A DNA stretch of 64,000 nucleotides from Bacillota bacterium (lineage in GTDB: Bacteria; Bacillota; UBA4882; UBA8346), in assembly GCA_023401925.1 (NCBI GenBank), contig JAEXDA010000019.1:62001-126000 (forward strand). Reading direction: 5' to 3'. Made by a program: the position numbers and the translations under genes. The notes under the pieces were generated by a model that had not been told where the DNA came from, did not search any database, and saw only the letters and a program-made list of their open reading frames with translations. Positions 17,530-25,994 of the stretch are shown piece by piece; position 1 is the stretch's first letter, and each line of letters begins with the position of its first letter.

Positions 17530-18039
17530 TTGGACAATATTGATATTGAAATTCTTAAAATACTGGAACAAAACGGGCGAACAAGCCATGAAGAAATTGG
17601 CCAAAAATTACATCTGTCCAGACCGGCAATACATAAAAGAATTGAGAAACTTGAGAGTCAGGGGGCGATAACCGGATATCGGGCAGCGATAGATTGGAGA
17701 CAGGTGAGCCCCTGTATGCGCTGTCTGATTTTCTTAAAGATCAATGGCCGTCATTTTGATCAAATCACAAATGAAATACTACGTATTGATATCCCAGGTA
17801 TCGCAGTGGAAGAATGCCTTCGAATTACCGGCGAATGGTGTATGCTCATTAAAATAAGACTAACAACGCCCGAGGATACAACTAAAATTCTGGACCGCTT
17901 ATGGCAAACGGAAGGTATAATCGAAACCTCAACATCCTTTGTGATACGACGCTCACTTATGGATAGCACTTTAATCTCGAAAGGAAGGAATACTAAGCAT
18001 GATCACTTGTTATCTTCGGTATATAATCGATCCCTATAA
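17530..18039 (+). CDS. Lrp/AsnC-family transcriptional regulator
   Basis: A 169-residue regulator with an N-terminal AsnC helix-turn-helix (about 4-60: IDIEILKILEQNGRTS..., LHLSRPAIHKRIEKLESQG) and a C-terminal RAM ligand-binding domain (about 70-140). Start is TTG 17530, with GGAGGG eight bases upstream. Lrp proteins form octamers and sense amino acids or related small molecules. The downstream NIPSNAP gene overlaps by 41 bases, so the two are co-transcribed and the regulator may control its partner. The ligand cannot be deduced. Confidence 0.92.
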   Translation: MDNIDIEILKILEQNGRTSHEEIGQKLHLSRPAIHKRIEKLESQGAITGYRAAIDWRQVSPCMRCLIFLKINGRHFDQITNEILRIDIPGIAVEECLRITGEWCMLIKIRLTTPEDTTKILDRLWQTEGIIETSTSFVIRRSLMDSTLISKGRNTKHDHLLSSVYNRSL

Positions 18040-18307
18040 AGTCTCCGAGTTTGAAGAATACGGACGAAGATGGATCCCCTTGGTCAATCGTCTGGGCGGT
18101 ATTCATCATGGCTATTTTCTGCCTCATGAAGGTCCAAATAATATCGGTTACGCTCTTTTTAGCTTCCCTAGTTTAGCAAAATACGAAAGTTATCGGGAAT
18201 TAATTAAAACCGATCCTGAATGTCAGGAAGCACTTGCTTACGCCAAAGACACAAAATGTATTATCAGCTTTGAAAGAAGCTTTGTCCGACCGGTATTTGG
18301 AGAATAA
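17999..18307 (+). CDS. NIPSNAP-family small protein
   Basis: A 102-residue dimeric alpha/beta-barrel protein of the NIPSNAP type, with the N-terminal RYIIDPYKVSEFEEYGRRW and the central GGIHHGYFLPHEG. These proteins are thought to handle small ligands or act as monooxygenase-like folds; the function here is unknown. It starts inside the Lrp-type gene in another frame with GGAAGGA upstream. The pair is followed by a terminator. Confidence 0.9.
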   Translation: MITCYLRYIIDPYKVSEFEEYGRRWIPLVNRLGGIHHGYFLPHEGPNNIGYALFSFPSLAKYESYRELIKTDPECQEALAYAKDTKCIISFERSFVRPVFGE

Positions 18308-18330
18308 ATTTAAAATATTGATATACAATG

Positions 18331-18405
18331 GCCTTAGGAGGCTGCGTAAAAAGTTATTTCCGAATCAGTATCGGATAAATCTACTTTTGGACAGCCTTTT
18401 TAGGC
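18331..18405 (+). terminator. Stem-loop terminator after the NIPSNAP gene (possible MITE relic)
   Basis: AGGCTG plus an A-run at about 18338-18354 pairs with CTTTTGGACAGCCT at 18384-18397, followed by TTTTT. Outer bases GGCCT/AGGCC extend the stem. It functions as a terminator by position. The AGGCTG...CAGCCT ends resemble those of the 1671-1804 element, so it may derive from the same class. Confidence 0.6.
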
Positions 18406-19400
18406 CTTTCTTCCAGACTTGTCTTCTTGGAGGCGACCACTTTTATCATCATAAATTGGTTCGTCAATCCGCCGTACCACACTGTTTGTATAGGCAGTAA
18501 AATGTTTCGTCCAATAACCCCTGGCCGTGGGATTCAAGCTTTCAAAATCCACCCCGCAGCGAGTGTAACCTTCTGCTTGAACAGTTTCCAGCATCACCGC
18601 GAGCAACTTTGTATAAACACCTTTTCCCCGGTACCCCAGCAACAGATAAGCGCCGCAAATATTGACCATTTGGGGATCGTTACAGGCAAAATTTTCTCCC
18701 GATTGCGTTATCTCGATAAAAGCAAACGTTTTCCTTTATCTCTGACAACAAAATACCCTGACCGGCGGCGCTCGTTCTCCGCTTTAATCTCAGCAGCATC
18801 CCGGCTGAAAAAAGACGGAACAAACATTGGCGCATTTTGCAAATGTTGATTCAATAGATCTTTTAACGGAACAATTTGAGCAATCTCCCCAACCGGAAGT
18901 TCATCAAAAGTGTAATCCGAAAATTCTCCACAGATAACCGGTGTTACTTCCCGTATGGCATCAACGCACCGCAGCCCAAATCCATTCCCAAAAAAGCAGT
19001 TGAGCGCTTCCGCGTCATGTGCATATAAGGCAATTGCATGGCTTAAGATCCCATTGTTGACCCACTTTTGAGCGGCTTGTGGGTACATCTGCGAATCAAT
19101 CCGGTTCCGGTTATTTTTGATTGCGCCATGGGCGTGAATTGGAGAAAACGCGGCCATGGTGGTGCCAAAATGATTATTTATGGGATTATGGCAGGTAAAA
19201 AACCCAACGAGTTTACCGGTTTCAATAGCGACAATGCCCAAATGATGTTCAACCATTTCTGAAATCATTTGGCAAAAAAATTTATGGTAATCGCCTGATG
19301 GAAGGATCGGTACTGTATTTTGCTCCTCGAAATATTCCGCCAAAGCAAGCCGGGCTGCAGCTTCAATGTGGTTATCCTTGAAATTTTCAAAGGTCAACAT
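18400..19400 (-). pseudogene. GNAT N-acetyltransferase, frameshifted
   Basis: The first frame (19400 to 18708) encodes about 230 residues. A single-base shift near 18723 (in a CTTTTA run) moves the frame, after which it continues as AFIEITQSGENFACNDPQM, then the acetyl-CoA loop LLLGYRGKG, and ends at 18400. Together the two parts form one acetyltransferase of about 330 residues with a C-terminal GNAT domain and a characteristic YWTKHFTAYTNSVVRRIDE ending. Substrate unknown. Either a fresh pseudogene or a sequencing error. Confidence 0.8.
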
Positions 19401-19659
19401 AGGGGATTCCTTCGGAGATCATGATAAAAACCAACCAAGCTGATTAAAAATTGGCGTATCCATGGACGTTTCATGCCTAAACAGCTCACTCCTGCCATTT
19501 TTCTCCTGCCCTCCGATGGTATATCCACGAAGAATTTCACATAGCCCTATCATCGCTTATTTTTACCAAAAAGGCAATTGAAAGAATGACTATAATCATT
19601 ATTTCTGTCTCTTCAAAGTACATTTCGCCATGGGATTGGTGTCGCAGACCGGCATAAAA

Positions 19660-19971
19660 TTACCCATCAAGTTCAATTTCAGTGTCGAGTTTATCCATCA
19701 ATGACTTAAATTCTATTGTGATATCCATGTCCATTCGCTCCGATAGCACTAGCAGCCACCGTCCCTCTGAAGCCATAACCAGCCGGGCCAGAACACCGAT
19801 ATCGGAAGTGAAAGCAAGCATGTCTTCTTCGATCGACCATTCACTCTGGTGGTTCTGCTTTTCGAGTTGATGGTAGAGCCGGCGCACCCTCATTGCGCGC
19901 TCGGTGGCGGCGGTGAAATCAATATCCATGGTTCGTAACGGTTCCCGATTCATATACTTCATCCTTTTCAT
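19660..19971 (-). CDS. MazG-like protein lacking its central helix
   Basis: The N-terminal part (ATERAMRVRRLYHQLEKQN..., WSIEEDMLAFTSDIGVLARL) matches small MazG-like NTP pyrophosphohydrolase relatives. In the family the segment after the EGRW stretch carries a second metal-binding helix of the HELxDxLW type. Here residue 70 (EGRW) runs straight into LLVLSERMDMDITIEF, which corresponds to the region after that helix. About 20 residues appear to be deleted in frame, so catalytic activity is unlikely. It may be a recent pseudogene that still has an open frame. 103 residues, start at 19971 or a few codons later. Confidence 0.6.
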   Translation of the reverse strand: MKRMKYMNREPLRTMDIDFTAATERAMRVRRLYHQLEKQNHQSEWSIEEDMLAFTSDIGVLARLVMASEGRWLLVLSERMDMDITIEFKSLMDKLDTEIELDG

Positions 19972-20105
19972 CCACTTTTTTAAGGAGCATCATGTTTTAA
20001 CCCGGCAAGAGTCGAGTCCCTATCGTGAGAAAAAGAACCTTGATTCCAAAGAGCACCTTGCATCTCGCCTGATTATTGATTTCCTCAATTTATCCCCAGT
20101 ATATT

Positions 20106-20141
20106 AAAAGGAATATGACTATAGAGTGTCATATTCCTTTT
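20106..20141. terminator. Perfect 14-bp stem-loop with flanking A/T runs
   Basis: AAAAGGAATATGAC (20106-20119) and GTCATATTCCTTTT (20128-20141) form an 8-nt-loop hairpin with a T-run. It lies between divergent genes, with no intact gene upstream on the plus strand. It is therefore either an attenuator before the AraC gene or the terminator of a lost gene. Confidence 0.65.
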
Positions 20142-20161
20142 ATTAATTATTATTGATTTCC

Positions 20162-20200
20162 ATCCGACATCATCGGGCACCCAATGTCGGATATCCCGAT
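20162..20200. promoter_or_regulatory. Interleaved inverted repeats upstream of the AraC-GyrI gene
   Basis: ATCCGACAT (20162-20170) pairs with ATGTCGGAT (20184-20192), and ATCGGG (20172-20177) pairs with CCCGAT (20195-20200). The two pairs are interleaved, a pseudoknot topology in RNA or two overlapping operators in DNA. The element ends 39 bp before the ATG. Confidence 0.5.
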
Positions 20201-20239
20201 TGAATTTCTGCTATTCTATCCATGTAGGAGGTCATCGTC

Positions 20240-21115
20240 ATGGGGTTGCTTGAAAATATGAATAGAGCTTTAGATTACATTGAAGAAAATCTGGCAGAGG
20301 AAATTGATTATAAAAAAATAGCAAGACTAGCACTTTGTTCCGAGTACCATTTTAAAAGGATGTTTTCTTTCCTGGCAGGTGTTACCCTATCGGAATATAT
20401 TCGCCGCCGGCGCCTAACCCTTGCAGCATTCGAGCTAATTGCCAGCGATTTAAAAGTCATGGATCTTGCTGTTAAATACGGGTATAGTTCACCGGATTCA
20501 TTTACAAGAGCTTTCCAAATTGTTCATGGTCTAACACCTTCTGAAGCCAGGAGTATCGGTCAAGCACTCAAAGCTTATCCCCGCATGACCTTCCAATTAA
20601 CGATTCAAGGAGGAGACGAAATGAATTACCGAATTGAAAGAAAAGAAGGCTTTCGAATTATTGGAATCAAAAAAAGAGTTCCGATCCGCTTTAACGGAGT
20701 CAATCCCGAGATTGTCGCGATGTGGCAATCCTTAGACAGCGAGCTAATTAACAAACTGAAAAGCCTCTCCAACTTAGAACCAATGGGATTAATTAGCGCA
20801 TCGGCTAATTTTTCCGAAGGTCGAATGGAAGAACAAGGTGAACTCGACCATTATATTGGAGTTGCAACCACCGAAAAGTGTCCAATCAACTTTACATGCC
20901 TTGAAGTTCCCGCCATGACGTGGGGAGTATTCGAAGCGGTCGGCCCATTCCCAAATAAGCTTCAAGAAGTCTGGGGACGCATCTATTCCGAATGGTTTCC
21001 TTCATCCAACTATGAACTGTCCGAAGGTCCGGAAATCTTATGGAATGAGCATAAGGATATAACCGTGCCAAACTTCCGGAGTCAAATCTGGATACCGGTT
21101 GTAAAAAGACCATAA
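20240..21115 (+). CDS. AraC-family regulator with GyrI-like effector domain
   Basis: A 291-residue regulator with two AraC helix-turn-helix motifs in the N-terminal 105 residues (ARLALCSEYHFKRMFSF, then DLAVKYGYSSPDSFTRAF) and a GyrI-like ligand-binding domain at about 125-291. This order matches Rob-like and drug-sensing regulators, whose GyrI domains bind hydrophobic cations or other small molecules. AGGAGGT eight bases before ATG 20240 supports the start. An MFS transporter follows downstream with its own promoter, so control of that exporter is plausible but unproven. Confidence 0.93.
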   Translation: MGLLENMNRALDYIEENLAEEIDYKKIARLALCSEYHFKRMFSFLAGVTLSEYIRRRRLTLAAFELIASDLKVMDLAVKYGYSSPDSFTRAFQIVHGLTPSEARSIGQALKAYPRMTFQLTIQGGDEMNYRIERKEGFRIIGIKKRVPIRFNGVNPEIVAMWQSLDSELINKLKSLSNLEPMGLISASANFSEGRMEEQGELDHYIGVATTEKCPINFTCLEVPAMTWGVFEAVGPFPNKLQEVWGRIYSEWFPSSNYELSEGPEILWNEHKDITVPNFRSQIWIPVVKRP

Positions 21116-21374
21116 GATAAAAATCAATTCAATCAATACCCATTCAAGATCGAGTCCGTTCTTTAGTTCACCTCTTTGGGTTCCCCGTTCAAAAATTCAC
21201 CGCGATTCAAGTCACCATGGTAAAATATCGCAACCGGTATTCTTCGGCTAGCTTGGGGTCAAATTGCCTTTCGCAAATCATCCGTTAATTGCTTTGCCTT
21301 CCGTTCAAGCCGGAGACTTGGCAAATTGCCGGCTTGAATGATTATATCACCGGAACCGTACCTATATCGGGTAC
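21116..21374. other. Intergenic region with a hairpin
   Basis: TTCAAGCCGG (21304-21313) and CCGGCTTGAA (21329-21338) are perfect inverted arms with a 15-nt loop. No T-run follows, so a regulatory or structural role is more likely than termination. On the minus strand around 21130-21260 are short reading stretches such as YHGDLNRGEFLNGEP that may be remains of a gene, but they are too short to name. Confidence 0.35.
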
Positions 21375-21408
21375 TTACAAATACTAAACTTTCAGTTTAT
21401 AATAAACT
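21375..21408 (+). promoter_or_regulatory. MFS promoter with overlapping palindrome
   Basis: TTACAA (21375-21380) and TATAAT (21398-21403) are 17 bp apart. The -10 lies inside the palindrome AGTTTATAATAAACT (21394-21408), a natural site for a repressor or activator. Confidence 0.55.
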
Positions 21409-21485
21409 CATTAAAAGCTCCTAAAGATTCCGGAGATAGGATTTACAAACCAAACAAATCCCAAAAGCAAAGGCAGGTTCAACCC

Positions 21486-22673
21486 ATGAATAACGTCCAC
21501 CCTAAAATCACGGAATTCCCCCAATGGATTACAGTTTTATTGGCTGTTGCTTGTGGAGTAATCGTAGCAAATCTTTATTACGCTCAACCCCTAATCGGTC
21601 CCATTAGCACGGATATTCATCTTTCCCTATCATCTGCGGGATTCATTGTAACCCTAACTCAAATCGGTTATGGGATCGGCCTATTATTTATTGTTCCCCT
21701 ATGCGACATTGTTGAAAACCGGCGCTTAGTAACCGCCGTATTAATCATTGCGATTAGCGCATTAATCGGCGCTAGTCTATCACGCAACGCCATCGTCTTT
21801 CTGATCACGACGCTGTTTATTGGGATAGGCTCTGTAGCCGCACAAATATTAGTACCCTACGCATCCTACTTGGCTCCGGAAGAACGACGGGGTCAAGTGG
21901 TCGGCAAGGTGATGAGCGGGTTATTGCTGGGAATCATGTTGGCGCGGCCCATTGCCAGTTTTTTCACGGATCTTTGGGGTTGGCACGCGGTTTTTATTCT
22001 CTCGGTCGTCATGACGTCTGGTTTAACCGTGGTACTGGCACTCATTCTTCCCCGGCGAGAACCTTCACCAACTATTGACTACGGCAGTTTAATCCGTTCG
22101 ATGGGATCCCTTTTTGCAACCAAAACGGTTTTACGCCGCCGGGCATTCTATCAGGCTTGTCTATTCGGCGCATTCAGTTTATTTTGGACAATAACCCCTT
22201 TATGGCTGGCGCAACATTTTAATCTTTCCCAGCGAGGTATCGCCCTATTTGCCCTTGCCGGTGTCGCCGGCGTAATAGCGGCTCCCATGGCCGGGAGGCT
22301 TGCCGATAAAGGCTTTACAAAACCATTGACCGGTCTTGCCATTGTCATTGCCATCCTCTCGTTTGCCATGACCCTTTTGTTTAAAGATGCATCGGTTATC
22401 GCTTTAACGTTGTTTATCATAGCAGCCATTAGTCTGGATATGGCGGTTTCCGGCAATCTCGTTCTCGGGCAGCGGGCTATTTATTCGCTGGACAGTGAAA
22501 TACGGGGGCGTGTCAACGGAGTATTCATGGCCGTATTCTTTACCGGCGGGGCGATCGGCTCCGCATTGGGCGGCTGGGGGTATGCGCGCGGCGGCTGGAT
22601 GCTGGCATCCCTTTTTGGACTGATCATGCCGGTTATTGCATTATCCTATTATCTCACGGAAAGAAACAACTAG
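21486..22673 (+). CDS. MFS transporter (12 TM, drug-efflux-like)
   Basis: An inner-membrane major facilitator of 395 residues with about 12 membrane helices. The first helix carries the NLYYAQPL signature of a common exporter subfamily, and the loop between TM2 and TM3 has a degenerate motif A (CDIVENRR). The central loop lies near residue 190. It probably exports a small molecule by proton antiport. It sits downstream of an AraC-GyrI regulator of the kind that often controls efflux, and has its own promoter with a palindrome. The substrate cannot be predicted. Confidence 0.9.
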   Translation: MNNVHPKITEFPQWITVLLAVACGVIVANLYYAQPLIGPISTDIHLSLSSAGFIVTLTQIGYGIGLLFIVPLCDIVENRRLVTAVLIIAISALIGASLSRNAIVFLITTLFIGIGSVAAQILVPYASYLAPEERRGQVVGKVMSGLLLGIMLARPIASFFTDLWGWHAVFILSVVMTSGLTVVLALILPRREPSPTIDYGSLIRSMGSLFATKTVLRRRAFYQACLFGAFSLFWTITPLWLAQHFNLSQRGIALFALAGVAGVIAAPMAGRLADKGFTKPLTGLAIVIAILSFAMTLLFKDASVIALTLFIIAAISLDMAVSGNLVLGQRAIYSLDSEIRGRVNGVFMAVFFTGGAIGSALGGWGYARGGWMLASLFGLIMPVIALSYYLTERNN

Positions 22674-22812
22674 CTTTTTTAAGGCCCGCGTATGGTTATT
22701 GTACACCCAAAAGACTTGTCTTTCCCCCATTTGCCAAAAAGTTGCCGGGGTATATTTTTTTAACCGGGGGGGATTTTATGAGTAGACATAGATAACCGAG
22801 GTACCTAAGGCA

Positions 22813-23217
22813 TTGTTCAAAGACAGGCTATTACGAGGAGCGGTAGCCGGGGTAATCGCCGCTTTTTATCATTTAATTTGGAATCTATCCTCCCAATATC
22901 TTTTCCACTTTGCCAGAGTGACCTGGTTTGAATCCATGAGCCAAGTCATTGCCGGACACTCCATAACAAGCACGATAGACCTTATCGTCTCTACCGGTTA
23001 CCTTCTGATCTGGAATGGATTCTTAGGCGTGCTCTTCATCCGTTTCGTAATCCCCGACCGGGATGGAAGCTATATCGGAAGAGCGATCGGATTTAGTTTT
23101 ATCGCCTGGTTTTTTCTCCAGGCGATTGGGACCATGTATCATGTAAAGACACTGGATAATGTGGCCTGGCAGACCATGCTAATTTCGTTTCATGATTTTT
23201 TTAAGTTTACACATTAA
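22813..23217 (+). CDS. 4-TM hypothetical membrane protein, possibly C-terminally shortened
   Basis: A hydrophobic protein of 134 residues with about four membrane helices, beginning with a TTG start (FKDRLLRGAVAGVIA). It resembles the paralogous proteins at 51950, 62533 and 62970 in opening pattern, size and helix layout. Its C-terminus stops about 15-20 residues earlier than theirs, directly before the repeat-rich stretch, so it may be truncated. Upstream, a five-codon frame starts at an ATG with a GGGGGG ribosome site. Function unknown. Confidence 0.6.
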   Translation: MFKDRLLRGAVAGVIAAFYHLIWNLSSQYLFHFARVTWFESMSQVIAGHSITSTIDLIVSTGYLLIWNGFLGVLFIRFVIPDRDGSYIGRAIGFSFIAWFFLQAIGTMYHVKTLDNVAWQTMLISFHDFFKFTH

Positions 23218-23239
23218 TCTTGACACGAGCTATTTTTTC

Positions 23240-23470
23240 ACTCATCCAATCGTCCGAATCATTTTTTTAATTGGTTTTTCTGATCAACCAATGACCAAAA
23301 CGATTTCACCAATTATTTTTTTCCTTTAACCAATCGCTCTGATCATTTTTTTAATTGATTTTTTCGATCAACCAATTGTTTTGGTCCATCATCCAATCGA
23401 CCGGATCATTTTTTTAATTGGTTTTTCTGATCAATCAACTGTTTTTCTATATCAACTAATTATTAATCAT
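23240..23470. repeat. Cluster of degenerate hairpin repeats
   Basis: Three copies of a unit of about 45-50 bp start at CCAATCG (23246, 23330 and 23393). Each runs CCAATCG, a few bases, ATCATTTTTTTAATTG, then a TTTTT-containing loop and GATCAA. AATTGG and CCAAT(T) arms in each copy form a hairpin. Spacing is irregular (84 and 63 bp), unlike CRISPR. The cluster fills the gap between a membrane protein gene and the pseudo-ugd terminator. Confidence 0.7.
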
Positions 23471-23512
23471 TTCTTTAAAAAATCATTTAAGATAAAGGTT
23501 AAATAGAAATTG

Positions 23513-23537
23513 AAAAACGGCTCCAAAGTTGGAGCCG
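23513..23537 (-). terminator. Terminator of the ugd remnant unit
   Basis: CGGCTCCAA and TTGGAGCCG (23518-23537) form a 9-bp stem; on the minus strand it is followed by TTTTT (23517-23513). Confidence 0.85.
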
Positions 23538-23699
23538 CTCATATTTCGGCAGTTATAGGTTATTTCCGTCTGATTCGTTGGAAACGAATAATTTTTTGAA
23601 GGTGGGCGCATAAATTTTTTGAATGCTATCCCAACCACTACAAAATTGCCCCTTCCCTGTCCGAGATTGATATAATCAAAATGATAATTTTCTTTTACG

Positions 23700-24659
23700 T
23701 TAACGGCCGACTCCTTCATAAATAAAACCCAAGGCTTTAACCTGAGATGGATCAAGTAAGTTTCTGGTATCCAAAATATGCTTTCCTTTCATAACCTGCT
23801 TAACCCGATCCAAATCCAAACTTCGAAATTCATTCCATTCGGTTAATAAAACCAAGGCATCAGCCTGTTTAAGCGCTTCATATTCACTAGCGGCAGATTC
23901 AATCTGTGAGCCAAACAGTTTTTCAGCATTTTCCATGGCCTGAGGATCGTGAACCGTAATCAATGTCTTTTTCATTAACAGGGAATTAATAATCACAATG
24001 GTCGGCGAATCTCTCACATCATCGGTTCCCGCTAAATGCCAAGCCCAAAACGGCTATAGTCTTATTCTCCAAATTACCCAAAGACTTTTCTGATTTTTGA
24101 ACCATTCTTTCTTTTTGAGCCTCATTGGATGAGATCACCGTCTTTACCAATGACATCTCAACTTGATAGTGATTGCCGATTTCAACCAAGGCTTTGGGGC
24201 CCTTGGGGAAATAACTTCCGCCATATCCGGGACCGGGATATAAAAATTTAGAACCGATGCGTCCGTCCTTTTCCATCGCGCTTACCACCTGATTCACATC
24301 GGCGTCGACTGCTTCACAGAGATTGGCGATTTGATTAATAAACATAATTTTAGTCGCCAAAAGGCGTTAGAGGCGTATTTGATAAGTTCCGCAGTCGCCA
24401 AACCGCAAAAAACAAACGGAGTCTCCAGTAGAAAAAGGCTACGGCAAATATCACTCATGACTTCTTTGGCTTTTTCCGATTCATAACCAATAACTACCCG
24501 ATCCGGATGGAAGAAATCCTGAATGGCTTTTCCTTCTCTATGAAATTCCGGATTGGAAACCCCATCAAAGGAATTTTTACCGGACTCCTTGACAATATGT
24601 TCCTTAATCCATCGATTGGTGCCAATCGGGACGGTGCTCTTTTTACAACAGTTCATTTC
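23700..24659 (-). pseudogene. ugd: UDP-glucose 6-dehydrogenase, truncated and frameshifted
   Basis: Three frame-shifted pieces together match Ugd from its middle to its end: KSTVPIGTN, then GVSNPEFHREGKAIQDFF and ELIKYASNAF (24656-24360), then ATKIMFINQIANLCEAV to VLGLAF, then the C-terminal Rossmann part (VHDPQAMENAEKLFG, ILDTRNLL) ending at 23700. The N-terminal NAD domain of about 110 residues is missing. The catalytic cysteine of GGSCFPK is replaced by Tyr (GGSYFPK). The gene would have supplied UDP-glucuronate for the surface polysaccharide; it is clearly dead. Confidence 0.92.
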
Positions 24660-24753
24660 ATGATATCAAAATATATTCTTGTAGAGACCTAATAATAATT
24701 TATACCCAATTTCTATTATCCAAATTCCGTGTTGCATTGGCCACCATCAAATA

Positions 24754-25950
24754 CTACTGGTTTTCTTGGGCACCCGGTTTAGATAAATTAACGACTGCCA
24801 TACTGATTACCAATATAAACCAAAAAAGCCGGGCGGTTGGAGCCATTCCAAAGTTATAATCCGTTAACCCGTGGATATTAAAAACAATGACCGAGCCAAA
24901 CGAAGCCAATAAAAGCGCCCGCCAATTTCCGTTCGCCATCCCTGCATAGTTTTTATATAACCAAACCATAATCGTCGCCATCAGCCAAACAAAAGCGATC
25001 AATCCGATCGTCCCCGTTTCAGCCATAAATTGCAGGAAATTATTATGAGCATGGCAGTAAACATCAATATTCGGCTGATTGTACTTTGTTTCAAGTTCTT
25101 GGGTAAACCTGCCGATGCCGACTCCATTTATAAAATGGTCCCGGTACATTAATAGTGTGCCCGTCCATATGCCGACTCGTCCCAGGTTCGAAGGGTGCTC
25201 CATTTCAAAACCGCTCTTAAATCGATTGATATAAACCTGGGGTAAAAAGAGCGCTAAAACCAGACATATGGCTACCAAAATTAGCAACAGCTTTTTGGCC
25301 TTTATCCAGGACATGGCGAGGAGCCCTCCCAATACAGCCAGCCAGGCGCCACGGGTTTGGTTGAACATAAGGTTAACGCCACAGACCATTGCGCCGCATA
25401 GCAACAGAAGGCGATGTTTCATTTTCAATTCGCCGCAAAAACCAAATACTACCAAAAAGATAATGCAAGATGCCAACCAGCCCCCAAATTCTTGAGGTTG
25501 TGTGAAACTGAAGGGCCTGTCCAAATGTAAAAAATAGCGCTGATAAACTCCATAACAAGCTGATATGCCCGCTGAAATCAAAGCCATCAGCAACAAGTTT
25601 TTGACCTGTTTCAGATTGGAAAGGTTGGAAGCTGCCGTATAGAAAAAAACCATATAAAAGATATAGGAAAAAATTTCAGAAAAAGTTTTGCCACCATGAG
25701 CATCTAATGTTGATAAAAACAGAGCCATAATAAAGAAAAAGAATGGAAAACGTAACCACCGGTCCTTAATGAATTTAAATGAATTTTCCCGCAAAATTAC
25801 TGATTTTGCCAATCCTCCCAAACAAATCAGACCGCCGCTGATACTGGTAAGCGCTTTCGAAGTAAAAACCCCCAAAGCAAATATATAAAGATTAACGACT
25901 ACTATTTTTGTAAGTACATTAACTGTTGTAACTTTCCAATTTTCAGACAT
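24754..25950 (-). CDS. O-antigen ligase family protein (Wzy_C)
   Basis: An integral membrane protein of about 398 residues with 10-12 helices and the large periplasmic loop of WaaL-type ligases, containing the HAHNNFLQFMAETG motif. It would transfer undecaprenyl-linked polysaccharide to the lipid A-core outside the cytoplasmic membrane. I chose ATG 25950 (AAGGGG upstream); a longer frame from 25992 lacks a ribosome site. It stands just before two further envelope glycan genes on the same strand. WaaL and Wzy polymerases share this domain, so polymerase activity cannot be excluded. Confidence 0.85.
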   Translation of the reverse strand: MSENWKVTTVNVLTKIVVVNLYIFALGVFTSKALTSISGGLICLGGLAKSVILRENSFKFIKDRWLRFPFFFFIMALFLSTLDAHGGKTFSEIFSYIFYMVFFYTAASNLSNLKQVKNLLLMALISAGISACYGVYQRYFLHLDRPFSFTQPQEFGGWLASCIIFLVVFGFCGELKMKHRLLLLCGAMVCGVNLMFNQTRGAWLAVLGGLLAMSWIKAKKLLLILVAICLVLALFLPQVYINRFKSGFEMEHPSNLGRVGIWTGTLLMYRDHFINGVGIGRFTQELETKYNQPNIDVYCHAHNNFLQFMAETGTIGLIAFVWLMATIMVWLYKNYAGMANGNWRALLLASFGSVIVFNIHGLTDYNFGMAPTARLFWFILVISMAVVNLSKPGAQENQ

Positions 25951-25994
25951 CGGAATATAACCCCTTCTAAATTTAACTCCGGCAAAAGACATTT

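Noticed and set aside
23240..23470. CRISPR-like array
   Set aside because: Repeats are degenerate, spacing is irregular, only three units are present and no cas genes are nearby.
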